From Mesorhizobium liriopis (lineage in GTDB: Bacteria; Pseudomonadota; Alphaproteobacteria; Rhizobiales; Rhizobiaceae), in the NCBI RefSeq assembly GCF_024053505.1, contig NZ_JAMXQS010000003.1, forward strand, positions 372,001 through 436,000: a DNA stretch of 64,000 nucleotides. The letters are read 5' to 3'. The notes beneath the pieces were generated by a model. That model searched no databases and was not told the origin of the DNA. It saw only the letters and a program-made list of their open reading frames with translations. Of the stretch, positions 60,252-64,000 are shown one piece after another (position 1 is the first letter of the stretch; each line of letters opens with the position of its first letter). The translations under genes were made by a program, and so were the position numbers.

Positions 60252-62306
60252 ATGAACGCGCCTTTGCTTCGCGACCCGCTTCTTCAGCCTTTTCGGCTCA
60301 AGCATCTGGTGCTGAAGAACCGGCTGATGTCGACCGCGCACGAGCCGGCCTATTCCGAGGACGGGCTGCCCAAGGAGCGCTACCGCCTTTATCACGCGGA
60401 GAAAGCCAAGGGCGGCATCGCGCTGACCATGACGGCGGGCTCGGCCATCGTTTCCCGCGACAGCCCGGCCGCGTTCGGCAACCTTCAGGCCTATCGCGAC
60501 GCAATCGTGCCGTGGCTTCGTGAGCTTGCCAACAGCTGCCATGAGCACGACTGCAAGGTGATGATCCAGCTCACCCATCTGGGCCGCCGCACCGGCTGGA
60601 ACAAGGCGGACTGGCTGCCCGTGCTGGCGCCCTCTTCCGTGCGCGAGCCGGCGCACCGTGCCTTTCCGAAGGTGATGGAAGCTTGGGACATCGAGCGCAT
60701 TGTCGCCGACTATGCGAGTGCGGCCGAGCGCATGAAAGCGGCCGGGCTCGACGGCATCGAGTTCGAAGCCTACGGCCATCTGATGGACGGCTTCTGGTCG
60801 CCCATGACCAACACGCGCGACGACGAATGGGGTGGCGCGCTCGACAACCGGCTGCGCTTCACGTGGGCCGTGATCGACGCGGTGCGCGCGGCGGTCGGTT
60901 CAGACTTCATCGTCGGCATCCGCATGGTGGCCGATGAAGACGCCGAGAAAGGCCTGAGCCGCGCGGAAGGCGTCGCAATCGCGCAGCGGCTGGCGGCTTC
61001 CGGCAAGTTCGACTTCCTCAACATCATTCGCGGCACCATCGAGACCGATGCGGCGCTGACCGAGGTGATCCCGATCACCGGCATGCGCTCCGCGCCCTCC
61101 CTCGACTTTGCCGGCGAGGTGCGCGAGGCAACGCAGTTCCCCACCTTCCATGCCGCGCGCATCGCCGATGTCGCGACCGCGCGCCATGCGATTGCTTCCG
61201 GCAAGCTCGACATGGTCGGCATGACGCGCCCGCACATTGCGGACCCCTATATCATGCGCAAGGTGCTGGAAGGCGAAGAGCACCGCATCCGCCCCTGCGT
61301 GGGCGCCACCTACTGCCTCGACCGCATCTATGAAGGCGGCGAGGCACTCTGCATCCACAATGCCGCGACTGGCCGCGAGGCGACGATCCCGCATGTGATC
61401 ACGCGCACGAGCGGGCGTCTGAAGACAGTCGTCGTGGTCGGTGCGGGACCGGCCGGGCTCGAAGCGGCACGTGTGCTCGCCGAGCGCGGGCACCGGGTGA
61501 CCGTTCTCGAAGCCTCAAGCCAAGCCGGCGGGCAGCTCAGGCTGGCTGTGCAGAACCCGCGCCGGCGCGAGCTGATCGGCATCGTGGACTGGCGGCTGGC
61601 TGAACTCGAACGCCTCGGCGTCGCGGTCCGATACGATGTCTGGGCGGAACCCGAGGACGTGCTGGCTCTCAAGCCGGACGTGGTGGTGATCGCCACCGGC
61701 GGCCTGCCACAGAACCCGCCGCTGGAAGCGGGCGACGATCTCGTGACCTCGAGCTGGGACATCCTGTCGGGCGCGGCGAAGCCGGCCGAAACCGTGCTGC
61801 TTTTCGACGACAATGGCGGACATCAGGGCATGTCGGCGGCAGAACTGATCGGCCGCGCCGGGTCTGTGCTCGAACTCGTCTCGCCCGAGCGCATGTTCGC
61901 GCCCGAAATGGGGGGCATGAACCATGTGCCCTATATGCGCGCGTTCCAGGAGCATGGCGTGCGCGTTACCATCAACACGCGGCTCCAAGCCGTGCGCCGC
62001 GACGGCAACAAGCTGGTGGCGACGCTTTCCTCCGACTTCGCCAAAGGCTGGCGCGAGGAGCGCCGGGTCGACCAAGTGGTGGTCGAGCACGGCACCGTGC
62101 CGCTCGACGAGCTCTACCACGCGCTCAAAACCCTTTCGGCCAATGCCGGGGCCGTCGATTACGAGGCGCTTGTTTCGGGCAACAATCCCTTTCCCACAAC
62201 AGAGCCGGACAACGGCTTCATCCTGTTCCGCATCGGCGACGCCGTCGCCTCCCGGAACATCCACGCCGCAATCTATGACGGAGTTCGGTTCACGTTGAGT
62301 CTCTGA
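60252..62306 (+). CDS. NADH:flavin oxidoreductase of the TMADH class, altered Fe-S motif
   Basis: A 684-residue flavoprotein with an OYE-like FMN barrel ([39 protein letters not shown]) and a C-terminal dinucleotide-binding half ([19 protein letters not shown]). The usual CX2CX3C of the cluster is replaced by CVGATYC, with a further C twelve residues on (EALCIHN). So one ligand is missing and the spacing is shorter than in the sister gene at 55410. It probably oxidatively demethylates a methylated amine or betaine product of the MttB step. I use the ATG at 60252; an upstream TTG at 60237 is less likely. Confidence 0.88.
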   Translation: MNAPLLRDPLLQPFRLKHLVLKNRLMSTAHEPAYSEDGLPKERYRLYHAEKAKGGIALTMTAGSAIVSRDSPAAFGNLQAYRDAIVPWLRELANSCHEHDCKVMIQLTHLGRRTGWNKADWLPVLAPSSVREPAHRAFPKVMEAWDIERIVADYASAAERMKAAGLDGIEFEAYGHLMDGFWSPMTNTRDDEWGGALDNRLRFTWAVIDAVRAAVGSDFIVGIRMVADEDAEKGLSRAEGVAIAQRLAASGKFDFLNIIRGTIETDAALTEVIPITGMRSAPSLDFAGEVREATQFPTFHAARIADVATARHAIASGKLDMVGMTRPHIADPYIMRKVLEGEEHRIRPCVGATYCLDRIYEGGEALCIHNAATGREATIPHVITRTSGRLKTVVVVGAGPAGLEAARVLAERGHRVTVLEASSQAGGQLRLAVQNPRRRELIGIVDWRLAELERLGVAVRYDVWAEPEDVLALKPDVVVIATGGLPQNPPLEAGDDLVTSSWDILSGAAKPAETVLLFDDNGGHQGMSAAELIGRAGSVLELVSPERMFAPEMGGMNHVPYMRAFQEHGVRVTINTRLQAVRRDGNKLVATLSSDFAKGWREERRVDQVVVEHGTVPLDELYHALKTLSANAGAVDYEALVSGNNPFPTTEPDNGFILFRIGDAVASRNIHAAIYDGVRFTLSL

Positions 62307-62331
62307 GGCAACCATAAAAAGGGGAAGGCAA

Positions 62332-63984
62332 ATGCGTTTTTTCAAAAGCAATGGAAGCCGCGTTCCGGCGGCAGTGGAAAAGATGGGCGCGGAGGTGCGC
62401 GCAGGCCGCATGGACCGTCGCGAGTTCCTGGCGCTCGCCAGCGCACTCGGCGCTTCGACGGCTGCGGCCTACGCCATGGCGGGTCTCAGCGCCCCGCAGC
62501 GGGCCTTCGGGCAGGAAGGCACCAAGGGCGGCACGCTGCATGTGGCGATGGCAGTGAAGGGCCAGAAGGACCCGCGCACCTATGACTGGGTGGAACTCGG
62601 CAACATCGCCCGCACCTGGCTCGAACCGCTCGTGACCTACACGCGCGACTTCACTTTCGAACCGGTTCTGCTCGAAAGCTGGGAAGTCAGCGACGACGCC
62701 AGGGAATACATCCTGCATGTCCGCCAAGGTGTGACCTGGAACAATGGCGACCCGTTCACCGCCGACGACGTGGTTTATAACCTCAACCGCTGGTGCGAAA
62801 AGGGCGTGTCCGGCAACTCCATGGCGGCCCGCGTCGGCGGGCTGATCGACGCGGCTTCGGGCAAGGCGCGCGAGGGAGCCATCACCAAGGTGGACGACAA
62901 GACGGTCAAGCTGTCGCTGAGCGATCCCGACATCTCCTTGATCCCGAACTTCACCGACTATCCGGCGCTCATCGTGCACCGCAATTTCGACCAAGATGGT
63001 GCGGACCCGGTTTCCAAGCCGATCGGCACGGGCGCGTTCGAGCTCGTGTCCTACGATGTGGGCCAGAAGGCCGTGGTCAAGCGGCGCGAGAACGGCAAGT
63101 GGTGGGGCGGCGAAGCCCTGCTCGACGGCATCGAATTCATCGATTACGGCACCGACTTCTCGGCGACCGTGAACGCGTTCGAGTCCGGCGAGATCGACAT
63201 CAACATGGAAACGCCGGCCGATTTCATCGACATTCTCGACGGCCTGAACCTCACCAAATCCGAGGTCGCGACCGCGACCACGCTGGTGGCGCGCACGAAT
63301 GTCACGCAGAAGCCCTATGACGACAAGCGCGTGCGTAACGCGTTGCAGATGGCGGTGGACAATGCGACGGTGCTCAAGCTCGGCTATAACGGGCGCGGCG
63401 ATGTGGGCGAGAACCACCATGTGGCGCCGATCCACCCCGAATATGCCGAACTGCCAAAGAAGACGCGCGACGCGGCAGGGGCCAAGGCCTTGATGGCGGA
63501 AGCCGGCCAGGCGGATTTCGAGCACGAGCTGATCACGGTCGAGGACGACTGGCAGAAGAACACGGGCGACGCGATTGCCGCGCAGTTGCGCGAGGCCGGC
63601 ATCAAGGTGAAGCGCACGGTGCTGCCCGGCTCCACCTTCTGGAACGACTGGACGAAATATCCGTACTCGATGACCATCTGGTACATGCGCCCGCTCGGTG
63701 TGCAGGTACTGGCACTCGGCTATCGGACGGGTGAAGCCTGGAACGAGAGCGGCTATTCCAATCCCGAATTCGATGCCAAGCTCAAGGAAGCACTGTCGGT
63801 CAACGACCCAGAAAAGCGCCGCGTGGTGATGAAGGACGTGGAAACGATCCTGCAGGACTCGGGCGTGATCATCCAGCCGTTCTGGCAGAGGCTCTACAGC
63901 CATATGAGCCCCAAGGTGAAAGGCTACGGCGTTCACCAGACATTCCAGATGGACCTGCAGAAGGTGTCGCTGGAACAAAGCTGA
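62332..63984 (+). CDS. Family-5 ABC transporter substrate-binding protein with Tat-type signal
   Basis: The 550-residue binding protein has an unusually long N-terminal region with a twin-arginine motif ([11 protein letters not shown], arginines 29-30) and a hydrophobic stretch to about residue 58, so it is probably exported folded by Tat. The mature chain shows [21 protein letters not shown] and the family core [21 protein letters not shown]. It lies 25 bases after the flavoprotein gene and is the last complete gene. Permease and ATPase genes are expected beyond the right edge. The neighbouring enzymes suggest a methylated amine or betaine as ligand. Confidence 0.9.
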   Translation: MRFFKSNGSRVPAAVEKMGAEVRAGRMDRREFLALASALGASTAAAYAMAGLSAPQRAFGQEGTKGGTLHVAMAVKGQKDPRTYDWVELGNIARTWLEPLVTYTRDFTFEPVLLESWEVSDDAREYILHVRQGVTWNNGDPFTADDVVYNLNRWCEKGVSGNSMAARVGGLIDAASGKAREGAITKVDDKTVKLSLSDPDISLIPNFTDYPALIVHRNFDQDGADPVSKPIGTGAFELVSYDVGQKAVVKRRENGKWWGGEALLDGIEFIDYGTDFSATVNAFESGEIDINMETPADFIDILDGLNLTKSEVATATTLVARTNVTQKPYDDKRVRNALQMAVDNATVLKLGYNGRGDVGENHHVAPIHPEYAELPKKTRDAAGAKALMAEAGQADFEHELITVEDDWQKNTGDAIAAQLREAGIKVKRTVLPGSTFWNDWTKYPYSMTIWYMRPLGVQVLALGYRTGEAWNESGYSNPEFDAKLKEALSVNDPEKRRVVMKDVETILQDSGVIIQPFWQRLYSHMSPKVKGYGVHQTFQMDLQKVSLEQS

Positions 63985-64000
63985 ACGCATTCGGCGAGAG

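Noticed and set aside
62290-63990. A 566-residue open frame on the minus strand
   Set aside because: It mirrors the complete Tat-type binding-protein gene; its composition (His, Arg, Val-rich) is that of a reverse-strand shadow.

Overview
The window is GC-rich DNA packed with metabolic operons. The gene families point to an alphaproteobacterium of the order Hyphomicrobiales (Rhizobiales): Omp25/31-like barrels, a DUF993 protein, a TtuD-type glycerate kinase, many ABC uptake systems and a non-pyrrolysine MttB. This is inferred from gene content; there is no rRNA marker. I saw no tRNA, rRNA, CRISPR array or insertion sequence.

Region 1 (1-11.0 kb) is a cell-surface/secretion island and the most unusual part. 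On the minus strand lie the first 68 codons of a protein with an LEPR-XLL motif, which normally heads very large surface proteins; a SapC-family gene just before it; and an unrecognised gene. On the plus strand lie a duplicated outer-membrane barrel and then a tight five-gene run: DUF3467 protein, GAF-TM-HlyD fusion, M50-protease/HlyD fusion, a shortened SecA-like ATPase, and a secreted HlyD/RND-type adaptor. No ABC exporter ATPase or TolC gene is present. I propose an accessory export machine for the giant protein, powered by a SecA relative that ends before the helical scaffold and two-helix finger.

Region 2 (11.0-17.2 kb, minus) is a sugar (CUT1) ABC operon led by a GntR/FadR regulator and a Cys/Met-type PLP lyase. 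Region 3 (17.3-26.6 kb) is a peptide-type ABC transporter with an EF_0837-type deacetylase, a RidA protein, an IclR regulator and a SelA-like PLP lyase. Region 4 (26.7-34.7 kb, minus) is a second peptide/amide-type system: AmiC-like sensor, AmiR-like ANTAR antiterminator, two permeases, binding protein, acetamidase/formamidase and a fused double ATPase. It is preceded by a promoter and a strong intrinsic terminator in the leader, which suggests ligand-controlled antitermination.

Region 5 (34.8-52.3 kb) is a long catabolic locus around a LacI regulator with two near-identical operators. It holds a divergent DUF993 gene, then Gfo/Idh dehydrogenase, CoA-transferase, enoyl-CoA hydratase, aldehyde dehydrogenase, a glucose-type ABC transporter, two GMC oxidoreductases, an SDR, a Dabb protein and a glycerate kinase. 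A convergent ketoglutarate-semialdehyde-type dehydrogenase and the decayed end of an ABC ATPase follow (52.3-54.2 kb).

Region 6 (54.3-64 kb) carries a malate/lactate-type dehydrogenase, two flavin oxidoreductases of the trimethylamine-dehydrogenase class, a GcvA-like LysR regulator, an MttB-family methyltransferase and a Tat-type binding protein. It is probably a route for demethylating a quaternary or methylated amine and continues beyond the right edge.
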